DNA from: Lactobacillus paragasseri
Lineage (GTDB): Bacteria > Bacillota > Bacilli > Lactobacillales > Lactobacillaceae
Direction: 5' to 3'
Length of the DNA: 64,000 bases
NCBI RefSeq assembly: GCF_003584685.1
Contig: NZ_AP018549.1
Coordinates: 1,488,001 to 1,552,000, forward strand
Both the position numbers and the translations under genes were made by a program. Positions 17,938-26,745 of the stretch are shown here, one piece after another; within the stretch, counting starts at the first letter, position 1; each line of letters opens with the position of its first letter. Below the pieces are notes generated by a model that saw only the letters and a list, made by a program, of their open reading frames with translations, was not told where the DNA came from and searched no databases.

Positions 17938-18651
17938 ATGAATAACTTTTCACAAGAACCAGAACGTCGTACAATCGTTGACGTAACTGGCTTAAATAGA
18001 TTCTTAAGCAGAATGTACGGTATGATGACAATTGCCGTTTTAGTTTCTGCTTTAAGTGCTTACTTAACAATGACTGTCTTTAGAACTCAAGTAATGACTT
18101 TATTTGCTAGCAACCCAGCAATGACTTGGATTTTATTGCTAGTTCCACTTGCATTAACTTTTGGAATTAGCTTTAGAGCAACAAGAAATCCCGTAGCTAG
18201 CTTCGTCATGTTAATGATTATGGCAATTGTTTACGGAGTTGAATTCTCATTGATTGCTGGTGCCTATACTGGTCGCAGCATTGCTTCCGCATTCGTTGCT
18301 TCATCAACTGTTTTCATTACGATGGCAGTAATTGGTACAACTACTAAGAAGAACTTAAATAATCTCGGCTCTTATGCTTCTGCTGCCTTGATTGGTTTAA
18401 TTGTTGCCATGCTTATCAACATGTTCTTAAGAAATCCAATGGTTTCTTACGTCTTTTCATTCATCGCAGTTATTATCTTCACTATCTTAACTGCTTGGGA
18501 TGCACAAAGAATGAAGCAAATTTACGAAAACTACGGTGGTCAAGTTTCAGTTGATGGTTTGGCTGTTGCAGGTGCTTTAGCACTTTACCTAGATTTCGTT
18601 AACCTATTCTTACAATTCTTACAAATCTTTGGATTTAGCGACAGAAATTAA
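17938..18651 (+). CDS. Bax inhibitor-1/YccA family membrane protein
   Basis: Integral membrane protein of 237 aa with seven hydrophobic helices. The C-terminal region reads TAWDAQRMKQIYENYGG and GALALYLDFVNLFLQFLQIFG, which is the Bax inhibitor-1 family signature; the two acidic residues in that area form the pH-sensitive pair in Bacillus YetJ, a calcium leak channel. I used ATG 17938 because GAGGGAG precedes it; the ATG at 17920 lies upstream of that site. It is followed by a strong terminator. The role in this organism is unknown, though YetJ-like ion leak is a fair guess. Confidence 0.88.
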   Translation: MNNFSQEPERRTIVDVTGLNRFLSRMYGMMTIAVLVSALSAYLTMTVFRTQVMTLFASNPAMTWILLLVPLALTFGISFRATRNPVASFVMLMIMAIVYGVEFSLIAGAYTGRSIASAFVASSTVFITMAVIGTTTKKNLNNLGSYASAALIGLIVAMLINMFLRNPMVSYVFSFIAVIIFTILTAWDAQRMKQIYENYGGQVSVDGLAVAGALALYLDFVNLFLQFLQIFGFSDRN

Positions 18652-18662
18652 TAATATTTATG

Positions 18663-18701
18663 AAAAATGCGAGGTGCTTTTGAAAGTTACCTCGCATTTT
18701 T
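18663..18701 (+). terminator. rho-independent terminator after Bax-inhibitor gene
   Basis: Perfect 13-bp stem AAAAATGCGAGGT/ACCTCGCATTTTT (18663-18675 and 18689-18701) with a T-rich end. Confidence 0.88.
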
Positions 18702-18785
18702 GTTTTGTGTTCAAATTTACAAAAAATTTCAAAATTTTTTTGTCCCTCTTCCTCCCCATTCTCATGCAATTTTTCCCAATACAAA

Positions 18786-18832
18786 TAACAATCTATAGTG
18801 TTTTTATTCAAGAAAAATACTAGATATTGTGT
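18786..18832 (+). promoter_or_regulatory. tandem NrdR boxes upstream of ribonucleotide reductase
   Basis: Two 16-bp near-palindromes, TAACAATCTATAGTGT (18786-18801) and ATACTAGATATTGTGT (18817-18832), match the NrdR consensus (ACAC-WATATATW-GTGT type) at roughly 13 and 14 of 16 positions. Their starts are 31 bp apart, about three helical turns, the usual spacing of NrdR box pairs. NrdR with bound ATP/dATP would repress the downstream B12-dependent reductase operon. The promoter probably overlaps the boxes. Confidence 0.7.
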
Positions 18833-18881
18833 TATCCTCTTAAGTGTCGACAAGATATTGTACTTAGGGAGAGATAAAAAT

Positions 18882-21116
18882 ATGTCTGATTTGAGAATCA
18901 CACTTGATCCAGATTTCATTGCACAAACTAAAAAAGAAGTTACTCCTCACTGGGGTGAACTTGGTTGGGTTACTTATAAACGTACTTATGCTCGCTGGCT
19001 TGATGATAAAAATCGCTCTGAAAATTGGGACGAAACTGTTAAACGCGTGATCGAAGGTAATATTAATCTTGACCCACGTTTAAAAAATGATCCTAGCGAA
19101 AAGACCATTCATGAATTAACAGCTGAAGCTAAACAGTTATTTCGCCTAGTCTATGGTCTAGCTGCTACTCCATCTGGTCGAAATTTATGGATTTCAGGAA
19201 CTGACTATCAAAAGAGAAACGGCGATTCACTAAATAACTGCTGGTTTATTGCCATTCGTCCACAAAAATATGGTAATAGCCACATTGTTCCTGCTTATCT
19301 TACACAAGACCAAATTGCACCATCAATGCCTTTTTCATTTTTATTTGACCAACTAATGAAAGGCGGCGGCGTAGGCTTTTCTGTAGTTGACGAAAACATT
19401 AACCAAATTCCAAAACTTGATCAAAAAGTAGATTTGGCTATTGTTATTGACAAGAAGAGTAAGTCCTATGACGCATCCCTTAAGTTAGGCGCTACTGATC
19501 TTGATGAATGGAAAAAAGCTAATCAAGGAACAGAAGATTACATTTACTACAAGCTCCCTGATACTCGTGAAGGTTGGGTCTTAGCGAATGCTCGTTTAAT
19601 CGACATGCATTTCAATTCAACTAATCCTGAGAACAAGAAAAAACTAGTACTTGATATCAGCGATATCCGCCCTTACGGAGCTAAAATTCATGGATTCGGT
19701 GGTACAGCTTCTGGTCCAATGCCACTAATCGAAATGCTCTTTGACATTAATCAAATTCTTAATGATCGTGCTGGTCAAAACTTGACTGCAGTTGATGCAA
19801 CAGATATTTGCAACTTAATTGGTAAAACCGTCGTTGCTGGTAACGTTAGAAGAAGCGCAGAACTAGCACTTGGTTCAAGCGATAACCAAGACTTCATTAC
19901 TATGAAGCAAGATAAAAAGAAACTTTACCACCACCGCTGGGCATCAAATAATAGTGTTGCAATTAATTCTGAGTTTGATAATTATCAACCAATTGCTGAC
20001 AGTATTCTACACAACGGTGAACCTGGTGTTGTTAATTTAGAATTATCTCGTAACTACGGCCGCATCAAAGATGGTTACCAAGCTGGAATTGATGGTGAAG
20101 TTGAAGGAACTAACCCTTGCGGAGAAATCTCCTTAGCTAATGGTGAACCATGTAACTTGTTTGAAGTCTTTCCTTTCATTGCTCAAAAACAAGGCTGGGA
20201 TCTGAAAGAGGCCTTTAAACTAGCTGCTCGCTACACCAAGCGTGTTACCTTTAGCCCATATGATTGGGAAGTATCTCGTAGGATCATCAACAAGAATCGC
20301 CGGATTGGTGTTTCAATGTCTGGAATTCAAGACTGGATTTTATCTACTTTTGGTCACCGCGTAGTGACTGGCTTTAAGACTGCTACTGATTCAGAAACTG
20401 GTAAAGAAATTAAAGATCCAGTTTACGACCCTGAAATTATTAAAACAGTCGATGGTCTCTACCAAGCTGTTGTTGATGCTGACAAAGACTATAGCCAAGA
20501 ACTAAACTGTAACACCTCAATTAAGCACACTACAGTTAAGCCATCTGGTACTGTTGCTAAACTTGCTGGCGTTTCTGAAGGGATGCACTTCCACTATTCA
20601 GGTTACTTGATTCAACGCATTCGTTTCCAAGAAACTGACCCACTTCTTCCAGCACTAAAAGCCTGTGGCTATCGAACTGAACCTGATATTTACACACCAC
20701 ATACCATCTGTGTTGAATTTCCAATTAAGGCTGCCAATGCCGATAGTAGCAACTTTGCTTCTGCTGGAACTGTTTCAATTGCTGAACAATTTGCTACTCA
20801 AGCTTTCTTACAAACTTACTGGTCAGATAATGCGGTAAGTTGTACTATTACATTTCAAAATGATGAAAGCGATCAAATAGCTCCATTATTACATCAATAT
20901 CGTCATGCGATTAAATCTACTTCACTTCTGCCTTACTATGGTGGCTCCTTAAAACAAGCTCCAAAAGAACCGATTAGTAAAGAGAAATACGAAAAAGCAG
21001 ATAACCACATTACTGGTAATGTCGAAATAGTCTTTGAACAAACTAATGATGATCAAAAGGGTCTTGAATTAGTAGATCAAAGCGATTGTGATAATGGTGC
21101 TTGCCCAATCAAGTAA
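18882..21116 (+). CDS. nrdJ: adenosylcobalamin-dependent ribonucleoside-triphosphate reductase (class II RNR)
   Basis: Monomeric class II ribonucleotide reductase, 744 aa, closely following the Lactobacillus leichmannii RTPR type. It starts MSDLRITLDPDFIAQTK after AGGGAGAG; an upstream in-frame extension to 18798 crosses the NrdR boxes and is not used. Key cysteines are visible: LNNCWF (redox partner), GTNPCGEIS (active-site thiyl Cys with its Glu) and the C-terminal DCDNGACPIK pair that is re-reduced by thioredoxin. It makes dNTPs from NTPs using adenosyl-B12. The following genes supply B12 and adenosylate it, so the operon is functionally coherent. Confidence 0.97.
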   Translation: MSDLRITLDPDFIAQTKKEVTPHWGELGWVTYKRTYARWLDDKNRSENWDETVKRVIEGNINLDPRLKNDPSEKTIHELTAEAKQLFRLVYGLAATPSGRNLWISGTDYQKRNGDSLNNCWFIAIRPQKYGNSHIVPAYLTQDQIAPSMPFSFLFDQLMKGGGVGFSVVDENINQIPKLDQKVDLAIVIDKKSKSYDASLKLGATDLDEWKKANQGTEDYIYYKLPDTREGWVLANARLIDMHFNSTNPENKKKLVLDISDIRPYGAKIHGFGGTASGPMPLIEMLFDINQILNDRAGQNLTAVDATDICNLIGKTVVAGNVRRSAELALGSSDNQDFITMKQDKKKLYHHRWASNNSVAINSEFDNYQPIADSILHNGEPGVVNLELSRNYGRIKDGYQAGIDGEVEGTNPCGEISLANGEPCNLFEVFPFIAQKQGWDLKEAFKLAARYTKRVTFSPYDWEVSRRIINKNRRIGVSMSGIQDWILSTFGHRVVTGFKTATDSETGKEIKDPVYDPEIIKTVDGLYQAVVDADKDYSQELNCNTSIKHTTVKPSGTVAKLAGVSEGMHFHYSGYLIQRIRFQETDPLLPALKACGYRTEPDIYTPHTICVEFPIKAANADSSNFASAGTVSIAEQFATQAFLQTYWSDNAVSCTITFQNDESDQIAPLLHQYRHAIKSTSLLPYYGGSLKQAPKEPISKEKYEKADNHITGNVEIVFEQTNDDQKGLELVDQSDCDNGACPIK

Positions 21117-21135
21117 TAAGAGGAGAATTCTAATA

Positions 21136-21522
21136 ATGAAAAACACTAAAAAGTTAAGTATTTTTGCTGCAATTATTTTATTTTTTACCTTTAGCCTAAC
21201 TGGTTGTCAAAATAATCAAGAAAAAGCTAAACCCAAAACTGACCAAATTACAGTTACTTACACACTAAAAGATAATAAAAAGACTTTTGCTAATAAAAAA
21301 GTTCACCTTAAAAAGAACTCTACTGTAGCTACTGGTCTTAAGAAAAACTGGAAAGTAAAGAGCCAAAAAGAATTTATTACTGCTATTGATGGTAAAAGTC
21401 AAAATCCTCAAAAAAAGATTTACTGGACTTATACAGTAAATGGCAAAATGGTAAACAAAAGTGCCTACCAACAAAAGCTTAAGAACAAGGATAAGGTAGT
21501 CTTTACCCGGAGTAAATATTAA
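21136..21522 (+). CDS. DUF4430 lipoprotein, putative cobalamin-binding
   Basis: Predicted lipoprotein, 128 aa. A signal peptide (KKLSIFAAIILFFTFSLTG) ends at the lipobox LTGC, with Cys about residue 22. The mature part has a DUF4430 domain, a fold that resembles the C-terminal beta domain of transcobalamin and intrinsic factor (KIYWTYTVNGKMVNKSAYQQ is typical). It lies 20 bp behind the B12-dependent reductase and its last base is shared with the CbrT-like gene. An extracellular B12-capture role feeding the S component is therefore a good inference, but no binding has been shown here. AGAGGAG precedes the ATG. Confidence 0.82.
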   Translation: MKNTKKLSIFAAIILFFTFSLTGCQNNQEKAKPKTDQITVTYTLKDNKKTFANKKVHLKKNSTVATGLKKNWKVKSQKEFITAIDGKSQNPQKKIYWTYTVNGKMVNKSAYQQKLKNKDKVVFTRSKY

Positions 21523-22043
21523 TGGCTACCGAAGAACTAGCTGGAACTAAGAGGCTCGCACTCTTAGGAGTTTTGACCGCCTTATGCGTTGTTTTGAGAA
21601 TTTTCAAAATTATTCCGGTTCCTAATGTTCAACCAGTTACAACAATTATTATGCTTACTACTCTCTTTGTAAGTGGAGGGATGGGATTTGCCCTAGCTAT
21701 CTTAACCATGATTATTTCTAATATTTTTCTTGGTTTTGGTATTTGGACAATTCCGCAAATTCTAGCTTACGGTGGTTGTGTTTTAACAATTCTACTATTT
21801 AAAAAGCTAACTCCCCTAACGAAATGGTTCTGGCTGCAATTAGCTCTGGTCGCATTTTTAGGAATTGAATATGGTATTTTAGTAGATTTAGGAATGACGA
21901 TTTTCGGTGGTTTACCAGCCTTTATTGCATACTGGGCAGGTAGCATTTTATTTGATACCTATCATGCAATCGGCAATGTTGTTTTTTACTTACTTTTATA
22001 TAAACCTATCTCTTTAGCACTTAAGCACTTTTTTGAGGATTAA
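21522..22043 (+). CDS. cbrT: ECF transporter S component, CbrT-like (cobalamin)
   Basis: Hydrophobic protein of 173 aa with about six helices, of the ECF S-component type. Its start overlaps the lipoprotein stop (TAATG). It resembles CbrT of Lactobacillus delbrueckii, which imports cobalamin with a shared EcfA-EcfA'-EcfT module; no energy module is encoded here, so it is a group II S component that uses a module encoded elsewhere. Its position between a B12-dependent enzyme, a transcobalamin-like lipoprotein and a cobalamin adenosyltransferase supports the substrate strongly, though sequence alone would not settle it. Confidence 0.82.
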   Translation: MATEELAGTKRLALLGVLTALCVVLRIFKIIPVPNVQPVTTIIMLTTLFVSGGMGFALAILTMIISNIFLGFGIWTIPQILAYGGCVLTILLFKKLTPLTKWFWLQLALVAFLGIEYGILVDLGMTIFGGLPAFIAYWAGSILFDTYHAIGNVVFYLLLYKPISLALKHFFED

Positions 22044-22044
22044 T

Positions 22045-22581
22045 ATGACACTTAAAATTTATACTAAAGTTGGCGACCAGGGAAAAACCAAGCAAGTTAG
22101 CGGTAAGATGGTCCCAAAATATGACTTACAAATTGAAACTCTCGGCAATCTTGACGAACTCCAATCTTACTTAGGCGTAACAATCGCCAACTTATCAGAT
22201 AATTGCCAGGTCTTAAAAGATGAACTACAAAAAAGGCAAAAAGAACTATATCAATTCCAAGCTGATATTGTCGTCAGACGGCATCAAGAAATTACTCCAG
22301 ATAAGGTAAAAGAATTGGAAAGTAGAATTGATAAGATTACACAGCAATATCCTAGGATTCCAGCTTTTATCCTTCCTGGTGGTTCACCCACCGCTGCCAA
22401 TTTGCAGTATAGCCGTACATTGGCACGGCGCGCTGAACGGTCATTAGTTGAACTAAATGATAAAAAGCAGCCAATTTCACCTTTTAATCTGGAATATATT
22501 AATCGCCTATCTGATTATCTCTTCACGCTAGCACGCTACGCTAATGTCTTAGATGGATATCAAGAAATCAAAAGCAAATAA
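22045..22581 (+). CDS. pduO: ATP:cob(I)alamin adenosyltransferase, PduO type
   Basis: Enzyme of 178 aa that attaches the adenosyl group of ATP to cob(I)alamin, making the cofactor of the class II reductase two genes upstream. The family signature is LKIYTKVGDQGKTKQVSG at the N-terminus, with the ATP-binding GDQGKT, and ARRAERSLVEL and NRLSDYLFTLARYAN near the C-terminus. ATG 22045 follows GAGG and sits just after the CbrT stop; an in-frame start at 22033 lies inside that gene. A strong terminator follows, so this is the last gene of the B12 operon. Confidence 0.93.
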   Translation: MTLKIYTKVGDQGKTKQVSGKMVPKYDLQIETLGNLDELQSYLGVTIANLSDNCQVLKDELQKRQKELYQFQADIVVRRHQEITPDKVKELESRIDKITQQYPRIPAFILPGGSPTAANLQYSRTLARRAERSLVELNDKKQPISPFNLEYINRLSDYLFTLARYANVLDGYQEIKSK

Positions 22582-22586
22582 AAATG

Positions 22587-22621
22587 AACTCCGTTAGAAT
22601 AAGATCTAGCGGAGTTTTTTT
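22587..22621 (+). terminator. rho-independent terminator of the B12 operon
   Basis: Stem AACTCCG (22587-22593) with CGGAGTT (22610-22616), extended by TAG/CTA pairs around a mismatch, and a run of seven T at 22615-22621. Confidence 0.85.
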
Positions 22622-22693
22622 GTGATAGTTAAATTTGTAAATCAATTTTGCCTGCCCTATACTTAATTTATAAGTTTATATAAGGAGTTATTT

Positions 22694-23707
22694 ATGACAG
22701 TTCATATCACGAATTTATATGGCATGGCAATGAATAGTGTTGCGCAATTAGCACAACAAATGGTCGCTAAAATCGGAGTCCAAATGGGAATGAACGAACT
22801 CGGTATTTACGCATACCATTGGAAAGAAGAACCAGACCAAGCTAAGAGTACTCGTTTTGACGGCATTATTGCCTCCTTATCAGTCGGCGATACTGTTATC
22901 TTCCAATCCCCTAATTGGATAGCAATTGAATGGGATCAAGCTTTGATTGATCATGTTAATATCTATCCAAATGTCAAAAAAATCATTTTTATCCACGACG
23001 TTATTCCCTTAATGTTTGAAAGCAATCGATACTTGCTTCCTCAACATATTGACTACTACAACAAGGCAGATGTCTTAATCGTACCTTCTAAAAAAATGTA
23101 CGACTTTTTAAGAGAAAATGGTCTAAAAGAAAAACCTTATGTTGTACAGCATTTTTGGGATCACTATCCTTGTCAAATTAATTATTTTGTTACCCCGCAA
23201 AATAACAAGGTAATTAATTTTGCTGGTAATGCAGACAAGTTTGACTTTGTTAACAATTGGGGAAATCCACGCGTTAAGTTACAAGTCTTCTCAGATCCAT
23301 GCAAAAAATTTGAAGATCAAAACTTAGAATTTATGGGTTGGAAAAATGATCCGATCTTACTTGAAGAACTACGCAGATCTGGTGGCTTCGGACTAGTTTG
23401 GTCAGAAGAACCATACTGGTCAGAATATATGACAATGAACACTTCTTATAAACTAAGTACCTATCTGGCTGCAGGAATTCCAATTATTGTAAATAGTAAA
23501 ACGCCGGAAGCAGAAACTATTAAACGTAAGAAACTAGGAATTATTGCTGATAGTTTAGCTGAAGCACAAGCCAAGGTTCTTCAGATCAATGACGATGAAT
23601 ACAAAGAACTAACTGATAATGTAGAAAGTTTTGCTAAGTTAATTCGTGAAGGTTATTTCACCAAGAAAGCATTAGCAGATGCCGTAGTTAAAGCCAGATA
23701 CGAATAA
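22694..23707 (+). CDS. gtf3: Gtf3/Nss-like sugar transferase for SRR adhesin glycans
   Basis: Glycosyltransferase of 337 aa resembling Gtf3 (Nss) of streptococcal Fap1/GspB loci, which adds the second sugar, glucose in the studied cases, to the GlcNAc placed by GtfA/GtfB. Features are [18 protein letters not shown] at the N-terminus, [15 protein letters not shown] near residue 96, and the nucleotide-binding [20 protein letters not shown] region near residue 255. AAGGAG precedes the ATG. It is on the plus strand, convergent with the minus-strand glycosyltransferase group, and separated from it by a bidirectional terminator, so it is expressed separately. Confidence 0.85.
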   Translation: MTVHITNLYGMAMNSVAQLAQQMVAKIGVQMGMNELGIYAYHWKEEPDQAKSTRFDGIIASLSVGDTVIFQSPNWIAIEWDQALIDHVNIYPNVKKIIFIHDVIPLMFESNRYLLPQHIDYYNKADVLIVPSKKMYDFLRENGLKEKPYVVQHFWDHYPCQINYFVTPQNNKVINFAGNADKFDFVNNWGNPRVKLQVFSDPCKKFEDQNLEFMGWKNDPILLEELRRSGGFGLVWSEEPYWSEYMTMNTSYKLSTYLAAGIPIIVNSKTPEAETIKRKKLGIIADSLAEAQAKVLQINDDEYKELTDNVESFAKLIREGYFTKKALADAVVKARYE

Positions 23708-23755
23708 ATTTTGTTCATTGTATGCCGAATTTAAATTAATCCATAATCTATATAC

Positions 23756-23796
23756 AAAAGGGTTGCTAAGCTTTCAAATGCTCAGCAACCCTTTTT
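23756..23796. terminator. bidirectional terminator between gtf3 and the GT2 gene
   Basis: AAAAGGGTTGCT (23756-23767) pairs with AGCAACCCTTTT (23784-23795). There are A/T runs on both sides, so it serves both converging transcripts. Confidence 0.85.
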
Positions 23797-23797
23797 A

Positions 23798-24682
23798 TTA
23801 GTTTTTCCACTTTTCAAGAATAGCCAGTTTTTGTAGTGTATCTCTGTATTTCAAATATTCTCCCTTATCTAACGCATGATTTTTCCATTTTTCTAACCGA
23901 TACCGATAAGCAGATTCTTCATTACTCGTATCAAAACCAATTAAACGTAGAATTGTAATTCTTTCCTCAATTGATCGTAAAGGAAAGACATCAGTTTCAC
24001 TTACACTGGCTGATACGCTTGATTTTAAAATACGATGCGTATAAATCGCTTTATTTTCATACGCAATTTTATTTGCAAGTAAATATATCTTCCATGTAGT
24101 CAAATCATCTTCTACTGGAACATTTTCAGGATAAACTATATTTTTAAATAAAGAGCGTTTATACAATTTATCCCATGGAACGGTAAAAACTAAAGACATA
24201 TTGTAGTAATCAGTGCGATACTGCAAGCTAAACCATTCTTTGATTGAATAATCTTTTTCAAAATAGCTATCTTTATTTAGCCAATAAGCAAAAGTCGACT
24301 TATCATCATAAAAAATGTTGAAATTCCCTGCTGCTATATCAGCCTTATTTTTTACGGCTAAGTTATACAAGTCTTCAATATGATGTTGATCAAGCCAATC
24401 GTAATGATCGACAAATAAAACGTATTCGCCAGTTGCTAGGGCAAGGCCTGCATTTCTGCTTGAACCAACCCCCCCATTTTTCTTATGAAGAACTCTGATT
24501 TGATTATATTTTTCACGATATTTTTCACATATTTCTGGCGTATGATCAGTTGAACCATCGTCTACCAAGATAATTTCTAAATCAGAATAAGTTTGAGCCA
24601 AAACACTGTCTACACACTGTCTTAAATATTTTTCATCGTTATACACAGGGATAATTACAGAGACTTTTTTACTATTTTCCAT
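23798..24682 (-). CDS. family 2 glycosyltransferase
   Basis: GT-A fold GT2 enzyme of 294 aa, with the opening VSVIIPVYNDEKYLRQCVDS, the nucleotide-binding LVDDGSTDHT and the acceptor-side GGVGSSRNAGLALATGEYVLF. The metal-binding DxD site is changed: instead of the common VDSDDW it reads VDHYDW (residues 91-96), keeping the first Asp and the last Asp. The start is ATG 24682 (AGTAGGT upstream); a TTG at 24697 would overlap the preceding gene. It is the last gene of the four-gene glycosyltransferase run and probably adds an outer sugar to the adhesin glycan. The donor is unknown. Confidence 0.85.
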   Translation of the reverse strand: MENSKKVSVIIPVYNDEKYLRQCVDSVLAQTYSDLEIILVDDGSTDHTPEICEKYREKYNQIRVLHKKNGGVGSSRNAGLALATGEYVLFVDHYDWLDQHHIEDLYNLAVKNKADIAAGNFNIFYDDKSTFAYWLNKDSYFEKDYSIKEWFSLQYRTDYYNMSLVFTVPWDKLYKRSLFKNIVYPENVPVEDDLTTWKIYLLANKIAYENKAIYTHRILKSSVSASVSETDVFPLRSIEERITILRLIGFDTSNEESAYRYRLEKWKNHALDKGEYLKYRDTLQKLAILEKWKN

Positions 24683-24689
24683 CTTAAAC

Positions 24690-26708
24690 CTACTCAATTC
24701 TCTCTATTATTTGATTACTATACATTTTGTCATGAATTGGTGTGATATTTACATCTCGATTAAATTCGGCCGTGTGCTTATTCTTTAATTTTACTTTATC
24801 AGTAACTCCCATTTTGAACCATTCATATTCTGAATCAATATGACCAATGTCAATCTTTTGATTATTAAGATCTTGCAAATCATCTACAATAACCTTAGCT
24901 GTAGGTCCAAGCATTAATAAGATCAACCGATTTTGGGCATTATTTCTAATTGCCTGTTCAATTTGATCAATCTTTTCATATGAATTCTTAGCTGGACACA
25001 AAATTCTCTTAATTGAATTTGCATTATCAAATAAATTGTTTCCTACGCCAGAACGTGAATATTTTCCTTCAACAATTAAAACATCACGTTGATTCCAAAT
25101 CCGTCTTAACTTTTCAAAATAACCAGGACTTTCGCTTTTATCGACTAAGTCAATATATGGTCTTGATACAAAAGTAGAGCCATACCAATTCTTAGTTTGT
25201 TCTATTCGCTTCAAGAAAGAAGCATTTTGCGGGAAAAAGCGCTTCTTATAAGTTCTTTGAGCATAGTCATTGTAGCGTGCCAAATCTTCAAATACATCTG
25301 GCAAACAAATCAGCGTATTGTCGTAATTGCCGCTTAAAATAATACTTTCTAAGCGTAGAGCTAATTCTTTATTGTAATCTTGATAAAAAATGGATTCACC
25401 GCGAATAATATTAAACTCGCCATCTCCAAAACGAATGACTGACTTATGTTTATTCAAAATTAAGTCTAATGATTCATCAATATCTTTTACTTTAATGTCA
25501 AAAGCAGAAGTTTCCTTTTTCTTATCAATTATTTTTTTAATTGCCTCTACCATTTCATCTTGAGCGTCATTTGCGAAAACATAATATTTATCATAAGAAA
25601 TATTATTATTTTTCGTTTCTTCAAAAGAAAGAATTGGCTTTTGCTGGTTAATAATTTTTTCGGTAACATCATCTTCCTTAAGATAGTTAATATCTAAAGA
25701 AAAGTCAGCATTGCTAATTAAATTATCTAAAGTTGGATTCATGACAAATGGATATAATTGGACATTGTCATACTTTACCAACTTTTCTAGGAGCCACGAC
25801 ATATTAGTATATGAAGCAATATTAAAACGTACATTAGATAATTTTTGAATTAATAATTCTAAATCTTTAGTTTCAGCAACACGAGCAAAAATAAATGCTT
25901 CAGCGTCAAATTCTGGTCTTCTAACCTTGCTCTTATCGAATTTACCATAGCGCTTAACAATATCTGACCATTCCAAATTATGATATTGCCACCAATTATT
26001 TCTTAAATCTCCTGTGGAAACCAAATTAAACGGGTTATCATCACCAGAATAGTTAATAATTCGAGGAATAGGCACCCTATTGTAATTATCAAAAACTACT
26101 TGTTTATTATTCCAATAAGCATTCTTTTCAAGACCAATCTGATAATTGTATGATAAGTTTAATTTTCCAATTTTATCTTTAAATACTTCATTAATAATTG
26201 CTTGATCATTTGCTAATCCTTGCTTTTTACTCATTTCAATGAGCTTAGAGCTCATTTTTTCTTCACGCCAGCGTTTATTATTGATTAGCATTACACTCGA
26301 GTTAAATTGGTCTGGATTTTGATAATCATGTACAGCAAACAGCATCTTATCATCAAAATTCATTTGGAAAATGCTTTGAAGATTATCAGTTACAATTAAG
26401 TCTGAATCAAGATAGAGAACCTTATCAGCTGAAATTAAATCAGGAATTAAAAAACGACCAAAAGAAATTTTCTTAATTTGATCAGAGCTAAGCTGAACAT
26501 CACCTAAAAAATTAGGATCTATTTTTTCATCAATTATCTTACTTCCAAATTGGTTTACGTATTGATTAACGTTAACAAACCATTCATGTGGAATATTAAA
26601 GTTAATAATATGAATTTCTACATGTTGATTATGAAGAAAAGTTGACTTAAGCGTTGTCTCAATTTTATTTAAATCGTTAACATCAGCATCTAATGCAATA
26701 GTATCCAT
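24690..26708 (-). CDS. three-domain glycosyltransferase: GT8 + GtfB-type domain + GT-D (DUF1792)
   Basis: A 672-aa fusion. Residues ~1-265 are a GT8 domain with DxD in VLYLDSDLIVTD; the ADYGY motif of its neighbours is altered to DADVND here. Residues ~278-395 match the C-terminal domain of GtfB (FIFARVAETKDLELLIQKL, then SFEETKNNN). Residues ~410-645 look like the GT-D fold, DUF1792 type (SVIRFGDGEFNIIRG with the DxE motif; then GKYSRSGVGNNLFDNA, MLGPTAKVIVDDL). In Streptococcus parasanguinis the DUF1792 enzyme dGT1 adds the third sugar to Fap1. One protein may thus add several sugars. It overlaps no gene; the GT2 gene begins 7 bp downstream. Confidence 0.85.
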   Translation of the reverse strand: MDTIALDADVNDLNKIETTLKSTFLHNQHVEIHIINFNIPHEWFVNVNQYVNQFGSKIIDEKIDPNFLGDVQLSSDQIKKISFGRFLIPDLISADKVLYLDSDLIVTDNLQSIFQMNFDDKMLFAVHDYQNPDQFNSSVMLINNKRWREEKMSSKLIEMSKKQGLANDQAIINEVFKDKIGKLNLSYNYQIGLEKNAYWNNKQVVFDNYNRVPIPRIINYSGDDNPFNLVSTGDLRNNWWQYHNLEWSDIVKRYGKFDKSKVRRPEFDAEAFIFARVAETKDLELLIQKLSNVRFNIASYTNMSWLLEKLVKYDNVQLYPFVMNPTLDNLISNADFSLDINYLKEDDVTEKIINQQKPILSFEETKNNNISYDKYYVFANDAQDEMVEAIKKIIDKKKETSAFDIKVKDIDESLDLILNKHKSVIRFGDGEFNIIRGESIFYQDYNKELALRLESIILSGNYDNTLICLPDVFEDLARYNDYAQRTYKKRFFPQNASFLKRIEQTKNWYGSTFVSRPYIDLVDKSESPGYFEKLRRIWNQRDVLIVEGKYSRSGVGNNLFDNANSIKRILCPAKNSYEKIDQIEQAIRNNAQNRLILLMLGPTAKVIVDDLQDLNNQKIDIGHIDSEYEWFKMGVTDKVKLKNKHTAEFNRDVNITPIHDKMYSNQIIERIE

Positions 26709-26745
26709 TCATTCTCTTCTTTCTATAAGACTAGGTATCTCATAA

